A DNA stretch of 64,000 nt from Oegoconia quadripuncta (Eukaryota; Arthropoda; Insecta; Lepidoptera; Autostichidae), in contig OX438742.1 of assembly GCA_949316235.1 (NCBI GenBank), positions 14,879,315-14,943,314 on the forward strand, given 5' to 3'. Shown here piece after piece: positions 44,201-55,059 of this stretch; positions within the stretch are counted from its first letter, which is position 1; every line of letters begins with the position of its first letter. Both the position numbers and the translations under genes were made by a program. The notes beneath the pieces are model-generated. The model searched no databases and was not told where the DNA came from. It worked only from the letters and a program-made list of their open reading frames with translations.

Positions 44201-46716
44201 AACGTATTGGATTAACGAACTTCTAATATATACATTGCACGGTTGATCAGGATCACGGTTAGTGGGCTTAAGCAATGTCTGGCGTGGTCAGTCCTACGAT
44301 GAGTGACCACCAGTGGCATTTTAATGCGAGTGTTTCCGTGTTTCGGAGAGTAGTACGTTAAATAGTTGGTCCCGTTTTATTTTCATCATCATCATCATCT
44401 CAGCCCGTAAACAGGGATGGGATACTCCACCACGCTGGCCCAATGCAGGTTTCTTCACGATGTTTTCCTTCACCGTTTAAGAGCAGTTGGATAAATACAC
44501 ATAAGTAATTAAATTGAATTTAAAAACTCATTGGCGTATTGGCCTGCCTGGGAATCGAACCCGGACCTCCCAAATTGGATGACCGCGTCTTAATCGTTGA
44601 GCCACGTACGCTCTTCTTTTAATTTAAAGTAGTCGTCAAGCTAAGTCGGTCGACACTGACTGTCAGGTGACCACTAATCTGACATTATTCCACCAGTCCG
44701 CACTGGGCCTATACTCTGTGGTGGTGGATTATGGCCCATACTCTCTCCCAGTGGGTGGAGACTGTGCTCCAGCAGTGGGGATGTGTAAAGCTGTTGATGA
44801 AGATGTAATTCAAGGGATTAAGGAACTTTTAACACATACATTACATAGTTGTTCAAGATCACGGTTCGTGGGCCACAACCAATGACTGTAAATTGTGAAA
44901 TATATTGGATTGGGAACTCCTAATAGATACATTGGACGTTCAATCTATGTCATTCGATTGGTGGGCCACGGTAAATCATGGTGATCGTCGGTGATGTAGG
45001 TAATCAATTGATTGACTTCTAAGTTCATCACGCACGTTGCATGGTCAATCTTGGTAGGATACATTGATGAAGGGTTTTGTGTGGGGTGCTGAAATGTAAA
45101 CTGCCTTAGACTGTAACATTAGGACTTCTCAATTTTTCACTCAACATTTATTTGCATAATCTTATATTAAATCTGCTCTTTAAATCATAAGACATTTTCG
45201 CAATAGCGAAAAAGAAACGGGTTTCAGTTATCAAAATACTATGTTTCTTCGTTTAGAGGCAAATATCACTTCTAACGCTATTGCAAAACATAAATCGCTT
45301 GATTAAATGTCCTACAAAGATCCTAGGCGTTCTGGGAAAAGACGTTGTTGCCGTTGTAGGCCTAGTCAAAGCTATATTAAACTAGAAGCATTAATTTCCT
45401 GGGTCATAGCGATTGTAATATTTTTTTTATATAGACCAGTAAGTTACAATAAAGTATTGTAAATCATCAAAAGACTTAAACTGCTATTGTAGCGTCTTTT
45501 TGTCCCTTTAGGCTGTTAATTAAATTGTTTATTTAGTTAAAATGTGTATTGGGAAGTTAGGTACTTACTCAAATAATAGTTCTTTTGGATAAACATGACG
45601 ATGCCAATAATACTGCTACAGTTGTAAAAAAATCAGTTTTCGCATGATTTATTATCTACAGACGATGGTGAACATGCAATTACAGAAAATATGACGGCCA
45701 GAGTATTTTGCCGTCTACAGCCAGATTTCGGAAAATGTAATAGCTACTATCCGATGTAAGTATAAGTTATAAATAATTGATACGTGCTCAATGTTAACAA
45801 TACACGATTAGTAAAACAAAGGGTTTCGATTGTGGGATCATGCTTAAATAGGTAGGTTTGGTTTGTGGTAGGAGATTTTTAAATATCCGCCAGGCTGGCG
45901 GAAATGCATTCTCAAACCCGTCTTATTGTACATGCAATATTAGACCCTCCCCCATTCTCCCATATAAAACAAAAATCTTGTGGTTATTGACTTACTCGAG
46001 CAAGATTCATTATTCGAACAAAATAAGTCAATAAGTTTACACCATTTATTTACAATATTTATTGACATCAAGGAGAAGTAAGTAGTAATATGGATTTTCT
46101 TTATGAAAATAAAGTGGTGTTAAGCCACCGACCCCTTGTTAAATAAATTGTCTCCAGCCGCCTGAAATAATTAAAATAAGGAAACACGGAATACAATTGT
46201 GTGAACGGACAAAATGAATTGTTATTTGAAATTAACGATTTTCGGATTTATTCCTTCACTTGTAGCAAAAGACTTCCTGTGCCAACCTTCAACATTATAG
46301 GTCATCGGGAATTATATCCTATAGGTTTTATTGAGTGACACTAAAAATTTTAACTTTTACAGCAGTATGAGACAGAAGACCTTAGTATTAGATAATTTCA
46401 ACTGGATACCTACAACTGTTTCTTCTAGATCCTATTTCAATCTCAATTTCATACCGTTTCTGAGAAAAGGGAACTTCAAATATTGTCACTGATGATTTAC
46501 AGAATCAGGGCACGAATCTTACTCGCACTTGAGCGTCTTTTTTTCATTTTCCATCGATTCAACGACATTTTTCTCATTTCTTCTAGGTGGTACTTCGACA
46601 TGACCCATCGGGAGTGCCGAGGATTTTCGTGGAGTGGATGCGGCGGTAACATGAATCGGTTTCAGACTTCACAGTTATGTGCATCAATTTGTATGTCTTC
46701 TATACAATACGAATAG
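41264..46716 (+). CDS. Secreted protein with two Kunitz (BPTI) domains
   Basis: Five exons: 41264-41351, 43205-43307, 43968-44077, 45662-45755, 46587-46716; 525 bases, 174 residues plus TAG, with all phases matching. Residues 1-18 are a signal peptide (hydrophobic YFVFSCLFL). Domain 1 has Cys at 47, 56, 74, 82, 95, 99; domain 2 at 117, 126, 142, 150, 163, 167. Five of six spacings fit BPTI exactly; domain 1 has two extra residues between the second and third Cys. Each domain is split by an intron just before its Y/W-Y-D strand, so the gene arose by duplicating a two-exon domain. The predicted P1 residue is Arg57 in domain 1, which suits trypsin-like proteases, and Asn127 in domain 2, which is unusual and may mean another target or none. 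Possible N-glycosylation at Asn24 and Asn110. Likely an extracellular serine protease inhibitor. Confidence 0.9.
42240..42475 (+). repeat. Uninterrupted copy of the 5690 dispersed repeat
   Basis: It has the left block (CCTATACCGCTAGACGGATT) and right block (GCTGAACCGATTTTGAAGAA) joined by about 40 bases. It serves as the empty-site reference for the SINE insertion at 5802. Confidence 0.75.
42530..42835 (+). mobile_element. SINE family B
   Basis: It contains AACATAAGATTTACAAAACG, GTCGCGGGTGCGATTACCAG (B-box region, mutated), GATAAGATAGCCAGTCC-like and CACTTAATATCAGATGTGAT blocks in family order. Confidence 0.7.
43388..43451. repeat. Perfect 28-base hairpin in Kunitz gene intron
   Basis: Arms 43388-43415 and 43424-43451 are perfect inverted repeats (TATGCCAATACCTTATATTT on the left) with an 8-base loop. 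Part of the arm (ATTACCTTATATGCC) is also repeated immediately upstream. Confidence 0.8.
44078..45661. other. Intron 3 of the Kunitz gene, with repeats
   Basis: Contents: a dispersed repeat at about 44265-44360 (GATGAGTGACCACCAGTGGC), a reversed SINE family C with a (CAT)n end at 44380-44625, and a + strand repeat at 44660-44800 (CCAGTCCGCACTGGGCC, GTGGTGGATTATGGCCCATA). About 44870-45060 contains further fragments of the first. Bases 45110-45660 are not recognised. Confidence 0.6.
44380..44625 (-). mobile_element. SINE family C, reversed
   Basis: The minus strand starts GAGCGTACGTGGCTCAACGA (A-box region) with B-box GGTCCGGGTTCGATTCCCAG and continues to CTGGGCCAGCGTGG-like sequence ending in (GAT)n, seen on + as CATCATCATCATCAT near 44384-44400. 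Confidence 0.7.
45756..46586. other. Intron 4 of the Kunitz gene
   Basis: A fragment of SINE family B (about 45830-45910: GTTTGGTTTGTGGTAGGAGA, TATCCGCCAGGCTGGC) lies near the start. The rest is unrecognised. Confidence 0.5.
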
Positions 46717-47264
46717 GATATAGGTACCAAGCAGGAATGTTCATTAAAGTGTATATGTGTTTCATTTTTCACTTCTTTACATTTTTGGCAGACTTGAAAA
46801 GATCGATCTGCTTTGTATTTCTTTATTTACCCCTACTAAATTATAGTTTCGAAATGTCCATCGCAAGGCTCCTGTTGCTTGTGAAATCCTGTTGCCAACC
46901 AGAGAAAAAGTAAAAGCAACCAGAAACAATAATGTTCCTTATTCACTGTTAAAATAAAACCATATTCTATGATAAAACCCAATTTTTCCTTGCTATATCG
47001 ATATTCGCCCCTCGGCGCCGTTTATGATAATGTGACCATCATACGAGAACTGAGCCGTTTACAATATTAGGTATATACTTTTGTCAAAAGAGACTAGGTA
47101 ACGTGAACCAATTTAATCTATAAATAAAATATCATAGAGTTTCCCGAAGAAGATAGTGTGGTATTTTTTTAATTATCCCTCTTTCAAATTCACGAACCGG
47201 ATGAAACCTTTGTACACATGTACGCATGGTACAAAAGTAATGATATATTTTTTTTAATTATTAC

Positions 47265-47560
47265 AAAAAGTAATTAACAGCCTTACACATCCCCACTGTT
47301 GAGGCACAACCTCCTCTCACTGGGAGAGGAGATGGCCCATATATTCCACCACTCGGGCCCAGGTGGGTTTGTGTCAGACTATTTTTTTTTTTTACACCAA
47401 ACACCTAGTCCCAAACTAAGCAAAGCTTGTGCTATGGATACTTGATAACGGATAAACATACATAAATACTTATATAAACATCCATGACAAAAAAATGTAT
47501 TTCTGTAGTTTATCAACCATCTGGTTTCCATAACACAAGCCTAGATGCGCTTCGAACTCT
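47265..47560. repeat. Two adjacent dispersed-repeat fragments
   Basis: Bases 47278-47380 (CAGCCTTACACATCCCCACT to GGTGGGTTTGTGTCAGAC) match the fragment at 5618. Bases 47395-47550 (CCCAAACTAAGCAAAGCTTG, then ACAAGCCTAG) match the tail of the reversed SINE at 11985. Confidence 0.6.
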
Positions 47561-48139
47561 ATTTCGAACTTGAGCCTCTATCTCGGAGGTCTCTTGTCCT
47601 AGATATATATACTCTTCTACGGAGTGGATATGATACGGGCATACTCACTCGAATAATATTTAGGTACGATCTAGAAAGACTCTGAAGTCCGAGTATTATT
47701 GCCATAAGCTATACAAGTCCTTTTTGGAGCAGAAATGCTTTGCTTAACTTTAATTTAAATGTTAAGAATACACATTCCTCCGTATTCTATTGTCCGTTAT
47801 CGTGGACAATAGTCTGTCTCCGACCTTTGAAAGAGTCCAACGCTAAATTAATAAGGAGCGTTTGTTATATGAATTCAGCAAAAATAGCGGGATTACCTTA
47901 CTTCACAAGAATATTATAGTACAAAATTAATTGCGTCCCTTTTGTTGGAGATTTTACGTAAAATCATGAATGCAACGACCGGCACAAGTTACCCTCATAC
48001 CTACATTACACATAAAATATGGACCTAAGGCATAGTACAATTGCAAAGTTACGAATGAATTTTGATTCACTTATAAAATTCAATTGAGCTGAAATTTATG
48101 AAAATGAAAATGAAAAAAGTTTATTTTCGACTTTAGTAG

Positions 48140-48318
48140 GTTTAAACTATAGACAGGAGGCCACGCCGTTTCGGTGCGCGCGGAGGAACACCAGGGGGTT
48201 TTTAGTGGGTAGGACCGCTCCCGTCTGGAGCGGTAGGTCCCACATATCCTCGCCGCTGACCCCCGTCAGCGGCGAGTCGAACGCGTAAATGTGTTTTCCC
48301 CCCGTCAAAAAAAAAAAC
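48140..48318 (+). mobile_element. LINE 3' untranslated tail with two strong hairpins and poly(A)
   Basis: Same plan as 18760-18931: GGGGGTTTTTAGTGGGTAGG, hairpin ACCGCTCC/GGAGCGGT (48214-48234), a CCCACATATC spacer, a perfect 12-base stem CTCGCCGCTGAC/GTCAGCGGCGAG (48249-48276, loop CCCC), ACGCGTAAATG and a terminal A11 run. No coding region is attached. Confidence 0.7.
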
Positions 48319-48824
48319 AAAAGGAGGGCCCGCTCTTCCATATCTAAATGTTGCATTGAAAATAAATTTATGTTGGTTAGGTTAGGAAATAGTTGTTTTT
48401 TATGTGTGTATGTGTGTGTGGGCATGGAGACTGTGGAAATACAATTATATTATCATAGTAAACTCTTTTATTGTGTACATTACGTAGGTTATGTCATTCC
48501 ATAAAACCATATATTTCAATTATAATGCAAACATAAAGAAATAAAGATAATTGTAGTATTTTTCAATTTAGAATATCATACTCTCAGTAGTATAATTTTA
48601 ATATTCCAGTTTGTGAATAGAATAATTCAATGATATAGGATTTGGTCGCATTCCAAACAAGTGAATTGAATGTAATATTTAATTTAAGTAATTTAGTAGA
48701 GCTTCCGTCTCATCATAACTAAGAGTTTTTAACCAAACTGTTAAAGATTGTTTACACTCGTAGAGCTATATCGGATATACCTTAATGGTTTTGTATACAA
48801 TGCAAACCAATGTAAAACATGAAT

Positions 48825-49030
48825 CATCATTCAATACACTTCGTCACAGTTGTTCCCCACATTCTCCTCATACTGGGAGAGGGTATGGGCTCCACTATAC
48901 GCTGGCTACGCGATTTGTGTCAGACAGGTGATCACCGGCCAGTCAGTGTTTTAATACGCCCCTGTAGGCCACTGACTTGGCTTAAAGACTGCTTTCAATT
49001 GCAAACAACCGGGACCGACTATATAACATG
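48825..49030. repeat. Dispersed repeat
   Basis: CCTCATACTGGGAGAGGGTA, CCACTATACGCTGGC and GTGTCAGACAGGTGATCACC resemble the C(A/T)CACTGGGAGAGG and TTTGTGTCAGAC blocks of the repeat at 47278. Confidence 0.5.
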
Positions 49031-49499
49031 ACCTCCGAAGCAAGAAAACACTAGTATTAAAATGGCACTAGTAGTATCTAATCCAAGGACTGACTGTGCC
49101 AGACATTGCTTAACTTCGTTAATCGAAAACGCGAAAGTAGCGACTGCGACTGCACCATGAGTGCGTCAATGAATTTCTAAATGTAACAAACCTCTGAGCA
49201 AATGGAAATATTGCAGAAATAGTCTATTTTTGAATAATTTTCATACACAGCGTCCTCATTATATCCAGCTCCATGCAAAAACATTCGAACAGCTTCGTAT
49301 ACAAAGAGAAGAAGTTGTAAAGAAAATTATGCTTTTTAAAAAAGTTCAAAACTCTTCCGAGTCTCTAATTTGTTAAAATGTTTTAATTATGATAGGAATG
49401 TACATTGATGTTTTTCTGAAGAGAGTCCAGTTGGCATTCATTTCGTTTTAATTAAATGCACTTCTCCGGTGCTTCCTTTCCTCACTTCCTTTTTCATAT

Positions 49500-49640
49500 T
49501 TACAATACAATACAATACAATACAATACAATACAATACAATACAATACAAATACTCTTTATTGCGCAAAATAATTTACAATAATTTTGATGACAACAATA
49601 GAACACAATTACACATTCATTTTATAGACCAAAGCTTCCA
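49500..49640 (-). repeat. (ACAAT)n microsatellite at a reversed LINE 3' end
   Basis: About ten tandem ACAAT units (49501-49551) run into ACTCTTTATTGCGCAAAATA. Reading the minus strand, an A/T-rich LINE 3' end is followed by (ATTGT)n, as expected where a LINE's own short-repeat tail has expanded. Confidence 0.75.
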
Positions 49641-49919
49641 GTCTTGTCCATAATTAGTTAAAAAGGAAATCGTAAGCACGAGGCGCTTGTTCTCGTCTTA
49701 AAATGGAAACAAAAACCGATTGAAACGTTTTACATTGCAGCCAAGTGAATAAAATTTAATTTTAAGAGAATTGTAATCTGATATTTTCAGGGTAGGATAC
49801 AAAAGGCCATTTACCATAATTTACTTCTAGGGCGCTAAATTATATTTTGAAGCCTATGTGTCTCTGGTCTGTCCTGTTCTATGTCTGCAGTATTCCATCT
49901 TTGGAAAATAAAAACCCTT

Positions 49920-50060
49920 TTCAAATGTACAGGGTTTTTATTTTCGAAAGCTGGTGTTGCCAGACGGTTCTTAGTCATATATGATGAAAATCAGTTAAGC
50001 GATTTTGAATATAATTTTAATACAATTAATTTATAATAGTTATCTTTCGTAAGTGATAAG
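49920..50060 (+). repeat. Dispersed repeat fragment of family E
   Basis: GGTTTTTATTTTCGAAAGCT, GACGGTTCTTAGTCATATAT and GATGAAAATCAGTTAAGCGA are close to blocks at 22075-22145 and 23975-24010. Confidence 0.5.
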
Positions 50061-50669
50061 GTAATAAATTAGGTACACATTGAGGTAGATAGTAATAACC
50101 AACATTTTGGCTAAGGTATTAAACATTTCTTATAGTAAAAATAAGCTGTCCAACTCGCTTCCGTAAGGCATAGTATACCCCAGTATGCTAGCGCCATTGC
50201 TCCGCTGAATGCATAAGCTCACTGCTGAGCAAAGTAGGCGCCGATTCTCAGGTCTCAGGAGATGTGGACCAGTTTAAAAGATAAATCTTTAAATTTTTTT
50301 TTGTGTCAGACGACCAAGGGCCTAATGACTATACTGCAAGCGTCGCACTAGATATCTATTGGGAGGCCTACGTTCAACGTGATGTCAGCTTATAACCCTC
50401 GGTATAAGATATCACGAAGAGAAGACGATTAAAATTCGTCTTTCGACAGATATTTTCAATATTGTCAGTTGCTTATCGGTCACATTTGTATGGGAGGTTG
50501 TTATTTTTTAATCCAAAGTAAATATATTGAATCACGGTAATGTGTTCTACTCCGTCTATTACTAGCCGACCAACCACTCTGTCCACCTAGTTGGACGGTT
50601 AGTAATTTTTTTTCTTAACCATCTACCAGCCTGGTTAGTTGGTTAGTAATTCACCATACCCAATATTTT

Positions 50670-51080
50670 TTTTTGTCCGGACGTATCTCAATAATATTAA
50701 ACTAAACGAGGTGGCTGGTTGAAAACTGATTCATGAATTTCAAAAATATTTAGCTTTTAACACAGTTTTTTGATGTACTTCGCTAATATCATAGTATTTC
50801 CAGTTTTTTTTTAATTTTTTACTTGAGAGCGCGGCAAACGAGCGTGCGGGTCACCTGATGGAACGCAATCACCGCCGCCCATGGACACCCGCAACACCAA
50901 AAGGGTCACAGATGCGTTACCGGCCTTTGAGGAATGTGTAGGCTCGTTTCTTGAAGGTCCCAATGTCGTACTCGTTCGGGAATACCGCTGCAGGAAGTCC
51001 GTTCCACAGTGTGGTCGTACCTACGTGGTATACATAATCATTTATTCCATCAATGTTGGCGGGGATTTTCTAAATTTTCA
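50670..51080 (+). repeat. Family E copy interrupted by another dispersed repeat
   Basis: GTCCGGACGTATCTCAATAA and AACTAAACGAGGTGGCTGGT (family E) are followed at 50825-51015 by GCGGCAAACGAGCGTGCGGG, GATGGAACGCAATCACCGCC and GCAGGAAGTCCGTTCCACAG, a non-coding repeat. Family E then resumes with GGGGATTTTCTAAATTTTCA at 51060. The open frame starting at 50881 runs through both repeats and is not a gene. Confidence 0.65.
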
Positions 51081-51102
51081 TTTTATAGTTATTATTGTAG
51101 CT

Positions 51103-51363
51103 CCACCTGCACGGATAAGTAGTATTGGAAATTGTGTATTACAAGTTCCTAACGTTCCGTTCAGTGAGCAGGAAAGTAATGGATCCGTGCGGTTCAATGC
51201 AACGATTAATTTTCTTGTTCTAGCGAACTCCTGCCAAAAATGTTTCGTGATGTTCAAGTATATTAAAGTCGGGAATATGAATACCTACCTAAATGGGACA
51301 AAACCTTTTTCGTTCCTTGATTCTATGCAATTTTTTATTAGGATAATTGGACTTTTATTATAA
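51103..51363 (+). CDS. Doubtful terminal exon or chance open stretch
   Basis: After a TTATTGTAG acceptor-like site, an open frame reads about 86 residues from APPARISSIGNCVLQV, through SNGSVRFNATINFLVLANSC, to a hydrophobic end FFIRIIGLLL and stop TAA. Three N-x-S/T sites would suit a secreted protein. I see no upstream exon that would join it and do not recognise the family; it may be chance. Confidence 0.2.
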   Translation, partial: PPARISSIGNCVLQVPNVPFSEQESNGSVRFNATINFLVLANSCQKCFVMFKYIKVGNMNTYLNGTKPFSFLDSMQFFIRIIGLLL

Positions 51364-51519
51364 TAAGTATGTTCTGAATAAGAACAATATTTATGAAATT
51401 ACATTAGGTACAACTTAACTGACTGTACCTTTTATACGCTAAATCTAAACCAAAATTCAGCAGTAACTGGGAATGGAAGAGCGGAGTCACCTAATACAGG
51501 TTGCAATACTTAAGTAGAC

Positions 51520-51590
51520 TAGAATAGGACCAACCCGTCTCTTTCTATGGGTGTCGTAAAACGCGACTTGAGTTAGGAGAGTAACAGTAT
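51520..51590 (+). repeat. Dispersed repeat with CCCGTCTCTTTCTATGGGTG
   Basis: The block CCAACCCGTCTCTTTCTATG and GGTGTCGTAAAACGCGACTT occurs in reverse at about 53699-53790 (CCTTAGTCGCCTTTTAGGAC, CCCACAGGAAGAGACGGATT), so it is repetitive. Confidence 0.65.
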
Positions 51591-52524
51591 ACACCTGTCG
51601 ATTGTCAAAATATCTAGAATGGCCAACCCGCATACCCAGCTTTGTGATTTGGGAATCTCCCATTGAAACCTCTACAAATCGCTCCTTGGCTTCAAATCGA
51701 ATAGTGGACTTATCAAGTCTTAATATGTGAATAAAACCTGCGCTTGTGCTAGAAACTAACATTAAAATATTTTTAATCTCACTCTCGGGTAAAAGTATCG
51801 AACGTAAAAGCTATCGCCTGCTCCTTTGGGGTAGCCTTTTGAGATGCATTTGGTTGGCACAAATTGTTTTAAAGTGGTCTATTTTAGTAGACAGGTATCT
51901 AGGACGTGCATTCTGAGTGCACTTTACGCAGACCTAATTCGTAACTATTCTGTATTCCTATTCTGTAACATATTAATATACATTTATTAACAGATTTCAA
52001 ATTAATCTTGATATGATGTGAACATTAATAACATTGCAATAAACTTCAAACCTACCGTAGGCCGAACTAAAGAAAATTGCATTGTGTATAATGTCATTAA
52101 GGTAAATTTTTCTAAAATATTAAGATATAGATTGGCCACCTTGGTAGCTAAAATCGGAAGAGTTGCTAAGTAATAGATTTTTTTGATAATACAAATGTTT
52201 TTTCAAATAAAAACGAGGGTCTAAACTATCGCACATGCCGATGAAAAATATATACTCTATTCTAAGGTGGCCAGGTACTACGGCTGAGAATACACACTCG
52301 CAGATGTGGCTCGATGTGACACCTAGATAGCTCCAAATTGTAAGGTTCATTTGTATGCTAATACGATGTTCAAAGAGAGGCTTTAATCACAAACTCGCAA
52401 CTCTTATTAATTCAACCCCTCAGTATCGCAGATTGTTTCTCACACGACTGCTCGTATTACCTTTGTTAGAAACTTTACGATGTTAAACACGATTCAAGCT
52501 AATTTTAAAATCAATTGACGATTC

Positions 52525-52915
52525 CAGACACCGGTGTCACCAAAGTCAGCCAGCCAAAAATGTCAGCGTATTAGTAAGTTGACGTGCTTGTGCGGTAATA
52601 CACCACAAACAATGAGGCATCTTCTATGCTGCCCTGCTTATTCCGACACTTGTACGCTACAGCACGTCTACGATGACACAGACAATGCTGTACGCGTGGC
52701 CACATTCTGGACCGCTGTGATAAAGTTGAAGTGGCAGTGGGTAGGCCACATAGCTCGAAGAAATATGACCGATGGCCGTTGGGGCATTAAGGTTCTAGAA
52801 TGGATACCACACTCCGGGGCAAGCGCAGCGTGGGATGTCCACTCGTAGCTCTGGAAGTCTATGGGGAAGCCAATGTTCACAGTGGACGTCCTGTGGCTGA
52901 TATGATGATGAACAC
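52525..52915 (+). mobile_element. Mosaic LINE tail: zinc-motif end fused to family D tail
   Basis: Bases about 52550-52700 encode CLCGNTPQTMRHLLCCPAYS, the C-terminal Cys/His block of a LINE. It is followed without a break in frame by WTAVIKLKWQWVGHIARRNM, then DGRWGIKVLEW and the family D end with GTGGACGTCCTGTGGCTGAT and (GAT)n. The two parts normally belong to different LINE types, so this may be a chimera, or a family I do not know. Confidence 0.65.
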
Positions 52916-53698
52916 ATATGGGTAAGCCTGCATATTGAGCCTGCCGGTATACACTACTGAACAAGTTACCTCCAACGCGCGCGTAGACAATATAGCTGTC
53001 GCTAATATCTAGAAATTAAATAATTTTAAATAATTATTATTGGTAATGCAACTTCTAACAATGTCTTAATAAGGTGATTGGGATAAATCATCAGTCATGG
53101 ATATAGGACGTATTGCGAGGAGGCTATAGATTCGGTTAGACCTTGACGATACCTACATTCTTTAACAAGAAAACATACGTGCCTGCTGGATCAAAGGCAG
53201 CCAGCTTATCTAATTTACCGAGCAGAAATAAGTTTAAACTAATTCAATTTTCCTTTGCGCAGGCTTCTGTATCACTGCGAGTAGGTATGTGACAACTTAA
53301 TTAGGTATTTTTCATGGTGAGGAGGGTCGCCGTCTTAAATGGTTAAGAAAGGAAACTTTAGTATATAAGTAAATATGGTCGGATTCCCGCGGAGGCCGTT
53401 TTCATAAATTCTAATAGCAACCGCTTCTTGTTGTGACGAAAGTAGGTAGTTTCCTTGTGTTATTCTCATCTAATTTAATCTACTATGTTGGCTAGTAATA
53501 AAATTATTCGAACTGTATACCTACATTTTTACATACATTTATAACCTTTATCCCAAATGGGTGGCCAGAGATATCTCAAACAATAGTGCATGGGTGTTCC
53601 AAACATTTAAAGTTTAATGATTGATACAACATGCAGAGTTCACATTATGAAATATACAGAAATGCAGAAATGCACACAATGAATGTTTTTGATAGAAA

Positions 53699-53790
53699 GT
53701 CCCTTAGTCGCCTTTTAGGACACCCACAGGAAGAGACGGATTGGTTCTATTCCATTTGACTGCCGAAACCACACAGCACTATACCTATAT
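53699..53790 (-). repeat. Dispersed repeat, reverse of 51520
   Basis: CCTTAGTCGCCTTTTAGGAC and GAGACGGATTGGTTCTATTC are the reverse complement of the blocks at 51520-51590. A fragment of the 25430 repeat lies nearby at about 53545-53605 (CCTTTATCCCAAATGGGTGG). Confidence 0.6.
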
Positions 53791-53846
53791 TTTTATTTAC
53801 TGATTATACATAGGTATAGGTATATACATGGTAGGTATATTGGAAA

Positions 53847-53890
53847 GGCGTGATTTTAATTTGGGTATAGACCCAAATTAAAATCACGCC
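53847..53890. repeat. Perfect 20-base hairpin, 4-base loop
   Basis: GGCGTGATTTTAATTTGGGT (53847-53866), loop ATAG, then the exact reverse complement (53871-53890). No repeat copy elsewhere in the window. Confidence 0.8.
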
Positions 53891-54179
53891 ATAATAGGAG
53901 AGGCTTCACATTCAGCAGTGAACTTATCATAGGCTGTTGACCTGTTCCACCATCTCATCCTACATGAGGTAGTTTCACGAAGAGAGTAGCAGATTTGCAA
54001 ACACAAAAAAGGGAGACAAGGTCATCAATCTATTGTGTCAGCTAGATTGTTTTTAAACTAGGTCAATAAATCTATAGGTAACACGATAAATTACCATTCA
54101 AAATATGAATTGTAATGGATAATATGTGTCTAAAATTATTTCTGTCCAGAATAAATTTTGTTTCAATGGCAACATGTAT

Positions 54180-54910
54180 GCGGGTTGCGGCGAGGGATGT
54201 CTTTGGGGAAACGAAAGGAAAAGGAAGATAGATAAGGAATCCTGGTGATGGAATGAAGAAGTACAAGCTGTTTTGAAAGAAAAGAAGAAGGATTTTAGGG
54301 AGTGATAGAAAGTTGATGAAAGGGATGTAGTTTTAAAAGAGGAAAAGAAAATAAGGTATACAGAAAGTAAGAGGAGTTCCAAAAATGCCGTCGCTATTGC
54401 CAGGGCTAAAATACAAGATAAATTGTATCAAAGACTAGAGAGCCCACAGGGACATAACGATCTGTACCGATTAGCGAAGGCAAGGGAGAAGAAAGCAAGG
54501 GATATTGTACATGTAAAATGCATAAAAGATGAAGGAGGAAATGTTCTGACGAATGAGGAGGACATAAGGAAAAGTTGGAAAGGGTATTTTGAGAAACTTA
54601 TGAAGGTAGAGAATGATCGGAGTGGAGAGGTAGAAGATTGTCTAACAAATGTAGGTGTGGTGCAAGAGGTGACTGGGGATGAAGTGAAGAAGGTCGTGCA
54701 AAGTATGATGATTGGAAAAGCTGTGGGACCTGATGGTTACCAGTGGAAGTATGGAAGTTTTTAGAAGCAGATGGATGGATGTGGCTGACTTTATTCTTCA
54801 ATAAGTTGTTGCATCAGGAGGTGATCCCAGAAGAATAGTGCAACAGTTTTCTGGTGCCCATTTTTAAGAACAAGGGTGATGTACAAAACTGTAACAACTA
54901 TTGAGGAAAA
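54180..54910 (+). mobile_element. RTE-like LINE, N-terminal half
   Basis: Same family as 2085 and 18940. An open stretch of 113 codons (54423-54764) includes NDLYRLAKAREKKARDIVHV, KSWKGYFEKLM, VTGDEVKKVVQSM and GKAVGPDGYQWKYG. It then continues after a shift as WMWLTLFFNKLLHQEV and FLVPIFKNKGDVQNC before breaking off at about 54905. The conserved GKAxGPDG lies just ahead of the reverse-transcriptase core. Truncated on both sides. Confidence 0.82.
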
Positions 54911-55059
54911 AACCCGACAGCATATTTTGTATTTTGCGGACGCCATATTAGATTTTTTAGCATAAAATGTATCCTACTCCAGGTATCAAGACGAATCTAA
55001 CTTCAACATGCACTTCGTAATCTGTCAAGCCGTTTAGACTACAGGATGCGCCAAAGGAA

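Noticed and set aside
49500..49552. Possible CRISPR-like or telomeric tandem array
   Set aside because: It is a simple 5-base microsatellite next to a LINE 3' end, without spacers, and not the TTAGG insect telomere unit.
50881..51100. Start of a 160-codon open frame
   Set aside because: The first 70 codons lie in dispersed repeats; only the part after about 51100 is kept as a doubtful exon.
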